DNA from: Clostridium zeae | GTDB lineage: Bacteria > Bacillota > Clostridia > Clostridiales > Clostridiaceae | Length of the DNA stretch: 47,729 nucleotides | Assembly: GCF_017312485.1 (NCBI RefSeq) | Contig: NZ_BMBA01000005.1 | Coordinates: 1-47,729 of the forward strand | Direction of reading: 5' to 3' | Shown: one piece after another, positions 20,209-27,797 of the stretch | How positions within the stretch are numbered: position 1 is the stretch's first letter | How the letters are laid out: every line of letters starts with the position of its first letter | Notes under the pieces: model-generated | The model's database searches: none | Told to the model about the DNA's origin: nothing | What the model saw: only the letters and a program-made list of their open reading frames with translations | Translations under genes and position numbers: made by a program

Positions 20209-20718
20209 ATGGACACTATAATAAGTAACATACAAGATTTTATGCCATATATAGTTATTGCGCTTTCTGCAATCATATTGCTATTGCTTATTTTAATTAT
20301 TATTCTATTTAGATCTTTATCGAAAGTCGAAAAGAAATATAGAAAACTAATGAGAGGCGTTAATAATAAAAATTTAGAAGAACATGTTATAAGCTATTTA
20401 GATAAAATTGATGAAGCAAATAAAACTTCAGAAGCTGCTCTTGAACACTGCTCAGTAATTGAGGAAAAAATGAAAGGATGTGTTCAAAAGGTTTCTATGA
20501 TAAGATATAAGGCTTTTGAAGATGTAGGAAGTGATTTAAGTTTCTCTATTGCTATTTTAGATGATAATAATGATGGAATAATTTTAACTGGAATATATAG
20601 TAGAAATGACAGCACAACATACGCAAAGCCTGTGGATAAAGGAATATCAAGATATGATTTGTCTGAAGAAGAGCTAACCGTATTAAACCAAGCAATTAAT
20701 CATGTAAATATACATTAA
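20209..20718 (+). CDS. DUF4446 family membrane protein
   Basis: A 169-residue protein directly after parB. One N-terminal transmembrane helix (about residues 12-35, YIVIALSAIILLLLILIIIL) is followed by a predicted coiled region (36-95) and a C-terminal domain with FEDVGSDLSFSIAILDDNNDG and GIYSRNDSTTYAKPV, the conserved block of DUF4446. The family is widespread next to parB in clostridia, but its function is unknown. Its position suggests expression with parAB; parS site 2 lies in its leader. Translation starts at ATG 20209 after AGAAAGGGA. Confidence 0.85.
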   Translation: MDTIISNIQDFMPYIVIALSAIILLLLILIIILFRSLSKVEKKYRKLMRGVNNKNLEEHVISYLDKIDEANKTSEAALEHCSVIEEKMKGCVQKVSMIRYKAFEDVGSDLSFSIAILDDNNDGIILTGIYSRNDSTTYAKPVDKGISRYDLSEEELTVLNQAINHVNIH

Positions 20719-20751
20719 AAAAATGGAATTAACACAGTGTAGAATAGATAT

Positions 20752-20806
20752 CTTAAATAATAAAAGGTGGTACTAATTTAATTGGTACCACCTTTTATTA
20801 TTTAAG
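20752..20806. terminator. Long perfect hairpin terminator
   Basis: A 22-bp perfect stem (20752-20773 with 20785-20806) around an 11-base loop. The centre is GGTGGTAC / GTACCACC flanked by AT pairs, so each strand carries TTTTATTATTT on its 3' side and it could work in both directions. Confidence 0.88.
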
Positions 20807-20862
20807 TCGTCAAGAATAAAAACAAGTTGTAATGGTAAACTATTATTTAAGGAGGGATAAAT

Positions 20863-21111
20863 ATGAACTTGTATATATCTGATGAATTAAAAAATCTAAA
20901 ATCTCAATTAGAGAAACGAGGTTATAATATAGTAACATGTAATGATCAGTACGATGCTATAATTTGCAACTTAAAGGAAGTAGATCTTTCTCATTTACCA
21001 TCTTGTAAAAGTTACAAATCAGAAGGTATAGTAATAATAGATAGTGGAAGTAAGAATGTGGATGACATTGAAAATATACTTATAAATAGAGTATATTCAG
21101 CTATTTTATAG
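20863..21111 (+). CDS. YkuS-like small protein (UPF0180-type)
   Basis: An 82-residue soluble protein, MNLYISDELKNLKSQLEKRG at the start, DAIICN in the middle and GIVIIDSGSKNVDDIENILINRV at the end. The pattern (N-terminal helix, a short strand with DAI, then an ID(A/S)G turn before a C-terminal helix) resembles the YkuS/UPF0180 family of unknown function. It has a good AAGGAGGGA ribosome binding site. It faces yyaC tail to tail, with only three bases between stop codons and no terminator between them. Family assignment is by recognition only. Confidence 0.65.
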   Translation: MNLYISDELKNLKSQLEKRGYNIVTCNDQYDAIICNLKEVDLSHLPSCKSYKSEGIVIIDSGSKNVDDIENILINRVYSAIL

Positions 21112-21114
21112 TAG

Positions 21115-21711
21115 TCATTTTGAAAGTATACTTTCTATTCTAGCTTCAACTGGATTCTTTTTAAATCCAATAGATTTTAATATACAATGATGTATGCCAC
21201 GAGAAATAGCATCTGCAATTGTCATAACAGTATATAGTCTAGTATTTTGTAGTACCATAAACTCTAGACTACCTGAAATATTTACTACGCCTAATATACT
21301 GATATCTCCAACTGGAGGAAGATTCTTATTCACAGCAATTCCAGGAAGCAAAGGTTTTTTATCAATATATATTTTGCCTACATTATCTAAGTCTCCAAGA
21401 CAAGCATCTATAGCGATAATAAAAGGATTGTTGAATTTACAGTTTATTTCATCTAAAGTTGAATTAAGATTTTTGGCATGAACAGGCTCTTTTAAGTTCC
21501 CGTAGATGTATACTTCATTTTGAATCGTATATTTTAATTTTTCTCCGACAAGAGGTCCTAAAGAATCACCGGTAGACCTATCGGTGCCTATACATATAAA
21601 AATAATAGGTCTTTTTTGTTTAATAATCGGAGCAAGTTCATCATATAGATAATCTCTTATAAGAAATGGTGATCTAATATTTGTAGAGTCTATTGTAAAT
21701 TTATTTGACAT
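21115..21711 (-). CDS. yyaC: Spore protease YyaC family protein
   Basis: A 198-residue member of the YyaC family (DUF1256), related in fold to the germination protease and hydrogenase-maturation proteases. The motif CIGTDRSTGDSLGPLVGEKL and the central IIAIDACLGDLDNVGKIYI with GAAVNK-like GIAVNKNLPPVGDISILGVVN are typical. The function in sporulation is not settled. An upstream in-frame ATG at 21726 reads through the GGGAGGTG ribosome binding site, so the start is ATG 21711 (MSNKFTIDSTN). In Bacillus yyaC is also close to parB. Confidence 0.88.
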   Translation of the reverse strand: MSNKFTIDSTNIRSPFLIRDYLYDELAPIIKQKRPIIFICIGTDRSTGDSLGPLVGEKLKYTIQNEVYIYGNLKEPVHAKNLNSTLDEINCKFNNPFIIAIDACLGDLDNVGKIYIDKKPLLPGIAVNKNLPPVGDISILGVVNISGSLEFMVLQNTRLYTVMTIADAISRGIHHCILKSIGFKKNPVEARIESILSK

Positions 21712-21760
21712 TAAAACACCTCCCATATTGGAATTATTACCAATAAGGAAGGTGCGTATA

Positions 21761-22819
21761 CTATAGAACGTCTACTTTTTTTAAAATTTCATAAAATACA
21801 ACTAAAAACATACAAAAGATTATACCACTTATCCCAGCTATCTGTATACCGATGAAAATAGCAGCTAAAACTGCTAATGGGTTAAGACCTAATGAAGAAG
21901 ACATTATCTTTGGTTCTATTATTTGCCTTACGACAAATACTATTGCGTAAAGTATTAGTATCCCTATTCCGTTTATATAATTTTTTGATACTATATTCAT
22001 TAAAGCCAAAGGAAAATAAATTATTGGCATGCCTACTACAGGAAGTAAGTCTAGAACTGCACAAAGAATACTAAGAACTAAACTGTATTGAACTTTAAAT
22101 ATAGTAAAACCAATAAAAGTAAAGATAAAGGTAATAAATATTATAAATAGATAAGATAATAAGTAATTCTTAAGCATTTTTCTTACATGGTTTAATATGG
22201 TTATTAATTTATCACTATTGTTAGGTATCACATTAGTTAATGTTAAAGTATTAGATGTAGATACTTTTTTGGTAAAGAAATATGTTGTAATAAGAGTGAA
22301 AATTACAACCATACCAATATACGGTATATAACCTAAAATTGTTAGCGTTCCTTGTACCACAGTAGAGCCAGCTCCAATTGTAAGATTTATTATTTTAGTA
22401 GCATAGGAAGAAAGATTTTTTTGTATAGTATCAATTATAGTAGGATCAATATTTAAGTTGCTCAGGTAATTTTGTAATGACATAAAGTAGTTATATATGT
22501 CAGAAGAATTGTTTGATATAAGCTTCTGCAGGTATTTTATTAATCCTATTAATTCACTAACTAAAGATGTAAGTATTATAACATTTAGTGATATTATTGT
22601 TCCAAAAAATACTAATGTGCTTAAGATAGATGCTATCCAGGATTTTAACTTAAGTCTTTCTATCATAAATCTAGTTGGTGATCTAAGTATTAGAGCAAAT
22701 ATTATTGCTAAAACAAAAGGTAGTGTATATTTAAGTGTAGAAAAAAATAAGTAGAAGAATAGAGTATAGACCGCAAAAAAGATGGCCAATCTCTCAAGGC
22801 GTTGTTGAATATCTTGCAT
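21761..22819 (-). CDS. AI-2E family transporter / putative permease
   Basis: A 352-residue polytopic membrane protein with about seven or eight hydrophobic segments, the layout of PF01594. The family includes B. subtilis YtvI (sporulation), Na+/H+ antiporters and TqsA; no specific substrate can be inferred. Conserved pieces: LPVVGMPIIYFPLAL and IIEPKIMSSSLGLNPLAVLAAIFIG near the C terminus, including the QxxEPxxM-type motif. The start ATG 22819 overlaps the stop of the upstream cysteine desulfurase by one base (TAATG), with AGGAGG inside that gene, so the two are translationally coupled. Confidence 0.85.
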   Translation of the reverse strand: MQDIQQRLERLAIFFAVYTLFFYLFFSTLKYTLPFVLAIIFALILRSPTRFMIERLKLKSWIASILSTLVFFGTIISLNVIILTSLVSELIGLIKYLQKLISNNSSDIYNYFMSLQNYLSNLNIDPTIIDTIQKNLSSYATKIINLTIGAGSTVVQGTLTILGYIPYIGMVVIFTLITTYFFTKKVSTSNTLTLTNVIPNNSDKLITILNHVRKMLKNYLLSYLFIIFITFIFTFIGFTIFKVQYSLVLSILCAVLDLLPVVGMPIIYFPLALMNIVSKNYINGIGILILYAIVFVVRQIIEPKIMSSSLGLNPLAVLAAIFIGIQIAGISGIIFCMFLVVFYEILKKVDVL

Positions 22820-23976
22820 TAATAACCTCCTAAAATAATTTTTATAGATTTATAAAGAGCTTCTGCATCTTCTAAGCTGTTAAAATAACCAAGGCTTACC
22901 CTCACAGTTCCTGTTGGATAAGTACCTATTGTTTCATGAGCAAGCGGAGCACAATGAAGTCCTGTTCTTGTTACTATTCCATATTGTTTGTCCAAAATAA
23001 ATGATATCTCAGATGGATCTCTATTTAAGATATTAAATGAAATAGTGGAAGTTCTCATTTTTTCTGTATCTTTAAAACCATATACATTAATTTCTTTAAA
23101 ATTATTTAGTATTTCCAAAATTCTCTTAGTTAGCGTTAATTCCTTATACTGAATTGTGTCTAAGCCAACATTTTGTATAAATTCAAGTGCTGCTTTTAGT
23201 CCTACAATTCCAGGTAAATTAAGTGTTCCACATTCAAATTTATCTGGTAAATAATCGGGATAAATTAAGGAGCTAGACATACTGCCAGTTCCACCAGTAA
23301 ATGTCGGTAGAGTAGCCTCATTTAATTTATCATTAATTAAAAATCCACCTATTCCTTGAGGTCCTAATAACCCCTTATGCCCGGTAAAAGCAAGAGCATC
23401 GCAGTTTAATGACTTAAAATCAACAGAGGTACTTCCAGCAGATTGAGCAGAATCTACAATAAAAAATATATTATTATTTTTACATATTTTACCAATTAAT
23501 TCTAGAGGCTGTATTGATCCAATTACATTAGATGCATGAGAAAGCACAATAAGTTTTGTATTTTCTTTTATTAGATTTTTAATATCATTTGCATTAATAA
23601 TGCCATTTGCATCACATTGCACTATATCTAACTGTATTTTACCCTGATTTTTTAAAATGGTAAGTGGCCTTAGTACAGAATTATGCTCCATTGATGAAGT
23701 TATAATATGCCAACCATCTTTTATAGCACCTAAAAGTAATATATTTAAAGAGTAGGTTATATTTTGTGTAAATATAACATTTTCCGTTTTATCAAAATTA
23801 AAAAAATTGCATAGAGCTTCTCTACATTCATAAACCAGTTCGCTACTTTTTAAAGAGGAAGTTGATGCACCTCTTCCCGCATTACCTCCGTTATATACTA
23901 TAAAATCATAAATTGATTTGCTTACAGTATCTGGTTTTGGAAAGCTAGTGGAAGCATTATCAAAATAAATACTCAT
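22819..23976 (-). CDS. Cysteine desulfurase family protein (class V aminotransferase)
   Basis: PLP-dependent enzyme of the NifS/SufS group (385 residues), expected to release sulfur from cysteine as an enzyme persulfide. Visible: N terminus SIYFDNASTSFPKP, HASNVIGSIQP, the PLP site SAQSAGST and the Schiff-base Lys201 in FTGHKGLLGPQG. The C-terminal TRTGLHCAPLAHETIGTYPTG carries the active Cys in a short HCAP motif and ends VRVSLGYFNS, typical of the clostridial subfamily with the stand-alone fold. The first in-frame ATG (23985) lies in the AAAGGATG ribosome binding site; ATG 23976 is preferred. No IscU/SufU partner is nearby. Confidence 0.88.
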   Translation of the reverse strand: MSIYFDNASTSFPKPDTVSKSIYDFIVYNGGNAGRGASTSSLKSSELVYECREALCNFFNFDKTENVIFTQNITYSLNILLLGAIKDGWHIITSSMEHNSVLRPLTILKNQGKIQLDIVQCDANGIINANDIKNLIKENTKLIVLSHASNVIGSIQPLELIGKICKNNNIFFIVDSAQSAGSTSVDFKSLNCDALAFTGHKGLLGPQGIGGFLINDKLNEATLPTFTGGTGSMSSSLIYPDYLPDKFECGTLNLPGIVGLKAALEFIQNVGLDTIQYKELTLTKRILEILNNFKEINVYGFKDTEKMRTSTISFNILNRDPSEISFILDKQYGIVTRTGLHCAPLAHETIGTYPTGTVRVSLGYFNSLEDAEALYKSIKIILGGY

Positions 23977-24410
23977 AATAATCATCCTTTGCTGTAAATA
24001 TATAAATTAATTACAGTATTATTAAGTAAAAAACTTAAAATTATTGTAATAATTGTTATTAAATAATATTAATATAACCGTGGAAAAACTGCAATAATTT
24101 AAATTAGTTAATGAATAAAAAACAACAATATAATATACATTAAGTATATGAAGAGTCTTATATAGATAAGATGTACAACTAAAACATCAATAAATTGTCT
24201 TAACTAATTCAACTCTAGAAAAATCTAATTAAAAATAACATTATAAATTTATTATAAGATTAATGCACTAAAATAATAAGTCTGCCTATGGTAATTTCCT
24301 AAAAATGCAGAAAAAAACAATTTAATTAGATATAATAATTATTATAGTTGAACATAAGCACAAATTCACTATTATTTATATCTTTAACAGTAAAACAAGA
24401 TTTAAACATA
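23977..24410. other. AT-rich intergenic region, no gene seen
   Basis: Divergent region between the leftward cysteine desulfurase and the rightward DUF3343 gene. Very AT-rich, with no reading frame of note and no recognised RNA. It should hold the promoter of the leftward operon, but I could not identify it with confidence. Confidence 0.5.
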
Positions 24411-24439
24411 TTGATTAAGCAATATTATTAGATTAATAT
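24411..24439 (+). promoter_or_regulatory. Candidate promoter for the DUF3343-mscS-DUF951 unit
   Basis: TTGATT (24411-24416), a 17-base spacer and TAATAT (24434-24439). Both hexamers are fair matches, but the surrounding DNA is so AT-rich that chance matches are likely. Confidence 0.4.
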
Positions 24440-24518
24440 TAATATGTTTATATTCTATAACTATAAAATTATATAAATAGAGGAGGGAATGCTTTATATT
24501 AATAAAGCTAACATTTTT

Positions 24519-24761
24519 ATGAAAGAATATATAATGGTTTTTAAGAATACACATGATGCTATTGGTGCAGAAAAATTTATTAAGAGTAATGATTTAGAAG
24601 TAGTCGTAATGCCTACTCCAACATATATAACCCAAAGTTGTGGAATATGTATAAAACTTAGCGATACAGTACTAAGTGCAATTGAGTGCGAATTAAATAA
24701 TAAAATTAACTTTAAAAGCATCTATTTAATAGGAGATGAAGGTTTGAAATTATATAAGTAA
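24519..24761 (+). CDS. DUF3343 domain protein
   Basis: An 80-residue protein of the DUF3343 family (putative Se/S carrier-like): MKEYIMVFKNTHDAIGAEKF, then PTPTYITQSCGICIKL and a C-terminal SIYLIGDEGLKLYK. The SCG(I)C pair of cysteines is the family hallmark and suggests a sulfur or selenium carrier role, here near a cysteine desulfurase. The start is uncertain: the only strong ribosome binding site (AGGAGGG, 24481-24487) is one base from an in-frame ATG (24489) and 31 bases from the family-typical ATG 24519. A 7-bp hairpin (24491-24508) lies between. Confidence 0.75.
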   Translation: MKEYIMVFKNTHDAIGAEKFIKSNDLEVVVMPTPTYITQSCGICIKLSDTVLSAIECELNNKINFKSIYLIGDEGLKLYK

Positions 24762-24775
24762 TGAGGTGATTATAT

Positions 24776-25672
24776 ATGGCAGCCATGGACACACTTTTTT
24801 CTATAGACTACGATAAGGGAAGATTGAATATAGCTAATATGTCAATACCATTTAGTACAATAAACAATATATTATGGAAAATATTTGTTATCATAGTTAT
24901 AATATTTATTATGTACATATCTATAAGGATAGGAAATTCAATAATTGATAAGTTCGTAAAAAAGCAGATTGAAAGTGAACATAGATTCACAATGGATGAA
25001 AAAAAAGCTAGCACTATCGGTGAGCTATTAAAGAGTATATTAAAGTATACAGTATACTTTTTCGGAATAGTAGGTATTTTATCAGGTTTATTCAATGGAA
25101 TATCTCTTACCTTTGCAAGTATAGGTGGAGTTGCAGTTGGTTTTGGTGCCCAGAGCATCGTAAAAGACCTAATAAACGGTGTATTTATATTATTTGAAGA
25201 TCAGTATGCTGTAAGTGAATATGTCACTATAGGGTCCTTTAGCGGCGTTGTAGAGAGTATAGGGATAAGAACAACTAAGCTTAGAGATTTTTCAGGGGAT
25301 GTACATCTTATACCTAATGGTACTGTAAGCACTGTAACCAATCATTCTAGAGGAAATATGAGAGTTATGCTTGAAATAGAAATTGGTTATGATGAAAATG
25401 TAGATAGGGCTATAGATACTATAAATCAAGTTTGCGATACTTACGCAAGAGATAATGATAATATAATTGATAAACCCCAAGTGGTTGGGGTAACCTCACT
25501 TAGTCAAACTGGAATAGTTATAAGAGTATTAGGATCAGCAAAATCAATGATGCAGTGGGCTGTTGAAAGAGAATTAAGAAAAGCAATAAAGTTAGAATTT
25601 GATAGACGTGGAATAAAAATACCACATCTTAATGTTCAGGATGTGGTAACTAATAAATTAAGAGAACAATAG
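24776..25672 (+). CDS. Small-conductance mechanosensitive channel, MscS family
   Basis: Membrane channel that releases osmolytes under hypo-osmotic stress (298 residues). Three hydrophobic segments (about 30-55, 80-105, 110-130). The pore helix reads ASIGGVAVGFGAQSIVKDLINGVFILFEDQYAVSE, the Gly/Ala-packed TM3 followed by the conserved beta domain with VTIGSFSGVVESIGIRTTKLRD and IPNG. A cytoplasmic alpha-beta domain ends the protein. It resembles YkuT of Bacillus. Translation starts at ATG 24776 after GAGGTGATTATAT, 14 bases after the DUF3343 stop. Confidence 0.93.
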   Translation: MAAMDTLFSIDYDKGRLNIANMSIPFSTINNILWKIFVIIVIIFIMYISIRIGNSIIDKFVKKQIESEHRFTMDEKKASTIGELLKSILKYTVYFFGIVGILSGLFNGISLTFASIGGVAVGFGAQSIVKDLINGVFILFEDQYAVSEYVTIGSFSGVVESIGIRTTKLRDFSGDVHLIPNGTVSTVTNHSRGNMRVMLEIEIGYDENVDRAIDTINQVCDTYARDNDNIIDKPQVVGVTSLSQTGIVIRVLGSAKSMMQWAVERELRKAIKLEFDRRGIKIPHLNVQDVVTNKLREQ

Positions 25673-25712
25673 TAATGATTATTAACAATTTATATTTGGA
25701 GGAAATAACTAT

Positions 25713-25907
25713 ATGCAAGTATTCAATTTAGGGGATGTAGTAGAGATGAGAAAACAGCACCCTTGTGGAAGTTATGAATGGGAAATTATTAGATTAGGTG
25801 CTGATATAAAAATAAAGTGTTTAGGTTGCGAAAGAATAGTTATGCTTTCTAGACAAAAGTTTCAAAAGGGAATAAAGAAAGTAGTTAAATCAAATGAAAT
25901 ATCTTAA
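25713..25907 (+). CDS. DUF951 family protein
   Basis: A 64-residue protein: FNLGDVVEMRKQHPCGSYEWEIIRLGADIKIKCLGC ends in a CxxC, and ERIVMLSRQKFQKGIKKV follows. The three cysteines (HPCG and CLGC) suggest zinc binding. DUF951 is common upstream of rpsF or ychF in Firmicutes; its function is unknown. Translation starts at ATG 25713 after TTGGAGGAAATAACT. The ychF/engD gene often found next to it is absent here. Confidence 0.88.
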   Translation: MQVFNLGDVVEMRKQHPCGSYEWEIIRLGADIKIKCLGCERIVMLSRQKFQKGIKKVVKSNEIS

Positions 25908-25922
25908 TTGGTATAAAAAAAC

Positions 25923-25951
25923 TTGCAAAGCTTTATAGCTAATGATATAAT
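25923..25951 (+). promoter_or_regulatory. Promoter of rpsF-ssb-rpsR
   Basis: TTGCAA (25923-25928), a 17-base spacer and TATAAT (25946-25951) with an extended -10 TGA in front. Transcription should begin near 25958, immediately before the structured leader. Confidence 0.85.
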
Positions 25952-25960
25952 ATTTCATTG

Positions 25961-25996
25961 TGGATCCCTGCAATGCTATGCATTGCCGTTAGTCCA
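25961..25996 (+). promoter_or_regulatory. S6:S18-binding type rpsF leader
   Basis: The outer pair TGGA / TCCA (25961-25964, 25993-25996) encloses a 7-bp hairpin GCAATGC-TAT-GCATTGC (25970-25986) flanked by CCGTTAG. A short hairpin with an adjacent CCG is the hallmark of the known rpsF leader that binds the S6:S18 complex, mimicking its 16S rRNA site, for feedback control. Here CCG is at 25986-25988. It sits between the promoter and the rpsF ribosome binding site, as expected. Not checked by a covariance model. Confidence 0.7.
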
Positions 25997-26015
25997 AAGG
26001 GAGGAGGTGAATGTG

Positions 26016-26303
26016 ATGAGAAAGTACGAAACTATATTTATATTACATCCAACATTTGAAGAAGAGGCTGTTAAGGCTTCAATAGAAAAATTTAAAGGTG
26101 TAATTGAAAATGGTGGCGGAACTATCGATAACGTTGATTTTTGGGGTAAGAGAAAGCTTGCTTACGAAATATCAAAGGTTAATGATGGTTACTACACTTT
26201 AATTAACTTTACAGCTGGTCCAGAATTACCAAGAGAGTTAGACAGAATATTCAGAATCACTGATGGCGTATTAAGACACATAATAGTAAAGGAAGAAAAG
26301 TAA
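26016..26303 (+). CDS. rpsF: 30S ribosomal protein S6
   Basis: 95-residue primary binding protein that forms a pair with S18 on the 30S platform. MRKYETIFILHPTFEEEAVKA is the standard N terminus, and FWGKRKLAYEISKVNDGYY is the second conserved block. The reading frame extends upstream to 25923 but the real start is ATG 26016, eight bases after GGAGG; an ATG TGA at 26011 overlaps in another frame. First gene of rpsF-ssb-rpsR. Confidence 0.97.
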   Translation: MRKYETIFILHPTFEEEAVKASIEKFKGVIENGGGTIDNVDFWGKRKLAYEISKVNDGYYTLINFTAGPELPRELDRIFRITDGVLRHIIVKEEK

Positions 26304-26318
26304 GAGGTGGTATAAGAA

Positions 26319-26768
26319 ATGAATAGAGTTATTCTTATAGGTAGACTTACAAAAGATCCTGAGCTTAGATTTACACCTGGAGCAGGAACTGCGGTTACTA
26401 CTCTGACTCTTGCCGTTGACAAGTTTAATCGTCAATCAGGTCAAAGAGAAGCAGACTTCATATCTGTAGTGGTATGGGGAAAGCAAGCTGAATCTACTGC
26501 CAATTACATGAGTAAAGGTAGCCAAATGGCTATAAGCGGTAGAATTCAAACTAGAAGTTATGACGCCAAAGATGGTTCAAAAAGATATGTCACTGAAGTA
26601 GTTGCTGATGAGGTTCAATTCCTTGGAAAAGGAGCTGGTAACCCACAATCAGGAAACAATAATTTTGGTGGCGGTTCTGAATATGGAGCTCCGTCAAATG
26701 ATCCATTTGGTGGTATGAGCTTTGATGAGGATATGACTCCCGTAGATGATGGAGATATCCCATTCTAA
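26319..26768 (+). CDS. ssb: Single-stranded DNA-binding protein
   Basis: 149-residue SSB: the OB fold starts [20 protein letters not shown] and includes [13 protein letters not shown] and [14 protein letters not shown] Gly/Asn-rich linker follows (about 108-135), and the acidic tip DDGDIPF at the C terminus binds partner proteins. It lies 15 bases after rpsF, with an AAGAGGTGG ribosome binding site. Essential in replication and repair; the rpsF-ssb-rpsR order is conserved in Firmicutes. Confidence 0.97.
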   Translation: MNRVILIGRLTKDPELRFTPGAGTAVTTLTLAVDKFNRQSGQREADFISVVVWGKQAESTANYMSKGSQMAISGRIQTRSYDAKDGSKRYVTEVVADEVQFLGKGAGNPQSGNNNFGGGSEYGAPSNDPFGGMSFDEDMTPVDDGDIPF

Positions 26769-26793
26769 TTCTAAAAGGTAAGGAGGGAAAGTT

Positions 26794-27054
26794 GTGAGAG
26801 ATAATAATAATGGTGGAATGAAGAGAAATGGCGGAAAAATGAGAAGATCCAAGAGAAAAGTTTGTGGATTTTGCGTTGAAAAAGCTACTTCTATAGATTA
26901 TAAAGACATCAATAAGTTAAGAAAGTATGTAACTGAAAGAGGAAAGATACTTCCAAGAAGAATTTCAGGAACATGTGCTAAGCACCAAAGACAATTAACT
27001 GATGCTATAAAGAGATCAAGAAACATAGCATTATTACCATTTACTACTGAATAA
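26794..27054 (+). CDS. rpsR: 30S ribosomal protein S18 (cysteine-containing form)
   Basis: 86-residue S18. It has the core [19 protein letters not shown] and [20 protein letters not shown], ending ALLPF. The CxxC plus a later Cys and His form the zinc-type (C+) variant of S18, which many bacteria replace by a cysteine-free form under zinc shortage. No second S18 is present in this window. The start codon is GTG 26794, six bases after AAGGAGGG. Last gene of the rpsF operon. Confidence 0.96.
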   Translation: MRDNNNGGMKRNGGKMRRSKRKVCGFCVEKATSIDYKDINKLRKYVTERGKILPRRISGTCAKHQRQLTDAIKRSRNIALLPFTTE

Positions 27055-27060
27055 GTAGTT

Positions 27061-27095
27061 AAAATCCCACAATTTATATTGTGGGATTTTATTTT
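27061..27095 (+). terminator. Terminator of rpsF-ssb-rpsR
   Basis: AAAATCCCACAAT (27061-27073) and its exact complement ATTGTGGGATTTT (27078-27090) around TTAT, followed by ATTTTT. Confidence 0.93.
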
Positions 27096-27460
27096 TATCA
27101 TAAGAAGTTAATTAAGCGATAATATGGATCGGACTATTTAAAGTAACAATCACTTTGGATAGTCTTATTATAATTATTTGAATAAAGTTTAAAATGATAT
27201 TGCTAAATAAAGCATGATTTAATAGTGCACAATTTCAATCTGAGAATATAAATTATGGCACGAAGTAGTATATATCAATATATGTAAATTTCGATATAAT
27301 AGATAAAAACAGCTAAATATAAATATAATTAGAGAATAATATACAGATGATTTAGAAAAAAGTATATAAATCATGTATTTTAGATATATTTGGTTGAAAT
27401 ACCATGAGAAAAAAATTAAAATATATATTATATATGAAAGGTTAGGAATATGAGGTTGAT
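27096..27460. other. Intergenic region between rpsR and the MazG-like gene
   Basis: AT-rich spacer. A modest hairpin at about 27132-27164 (GACTAT / ATAGTC with inner AAAGT / ACTTT) follows the terminator and may be a second stop signal. TATAAT at 27295-27300 could be the -10 of the next unit, but there is no clear -35. I see no reading frame with a ribosome binding site. Confidence 0.45.
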
Positions 27461-27781
27461 ATGATGAAAAAAGATAATTTCAATATTATGTCTGATATAA
27501 AAATTATAGAAGATTTAAAAGCCCAGCTACTATGCATAATAGCAGAATTCTTTAGATTATTAACTAAAGGAAGCAACGTTGCTCATGATGCTATATTAGA
27601 ATGCATTTCCGGGGCAATAATAATTTTATATCTATTAGCAGACAAATTAGGTTATTCATTCATTGAAGTAGATGAGGATATGAAGAAAAAAATTAAGATT
27701 GGTATTGTAGAGGGGGATAATATAGAAAAGGATGGTAAAAACTTAAGTAGATTGCATAGCCATCTTAAAGAAAGAAATTAA
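27461..27781 (+). CDS. MazG-like family protein
   Basis: A 106-residue all-helical protein. The N-terminal half, LKAQLLCIIAEFFRLLTKGSNVAHDAILECISGAIIILYLLADKLG, has the pattern of the clostridial MazG-like family (related to nucleotide pyrophosphohydrolases). The canonical ExxE...ExxD metal motif is not fully evident, so catalytic activity is doubtful. The C-terminal part (residues 70-106) is basic and polar. Two ATGs (27461, 27464) fit the GAGGTTGAT ribosome binding site. It heads a run with DUF2232, gdpP, rplI and lonC. Confidence 0.7.
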   Translation: MMKKDNFNIMSDIKIIEDLKAQLLCIIAEFFRLLTKGSNVAHDAILECISGAIIILYLLADKLGYSFIEVDEDMKKKIKIGIVEGDNIEKDGKNLSRLHSHLKERN

Positions 27782-27797
27782 CCTTTGGAGGAAAACA

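Noticed and set aside
24001-24060. Inverted AT repeats suggesting a mobile element
   Set aside because: Only short AT-rich complementarities as expected by chance; no transposase, no terminal repeats, no target duplication. No insertion sequence, prophage or CRISPR array was seen anywhere in the window.
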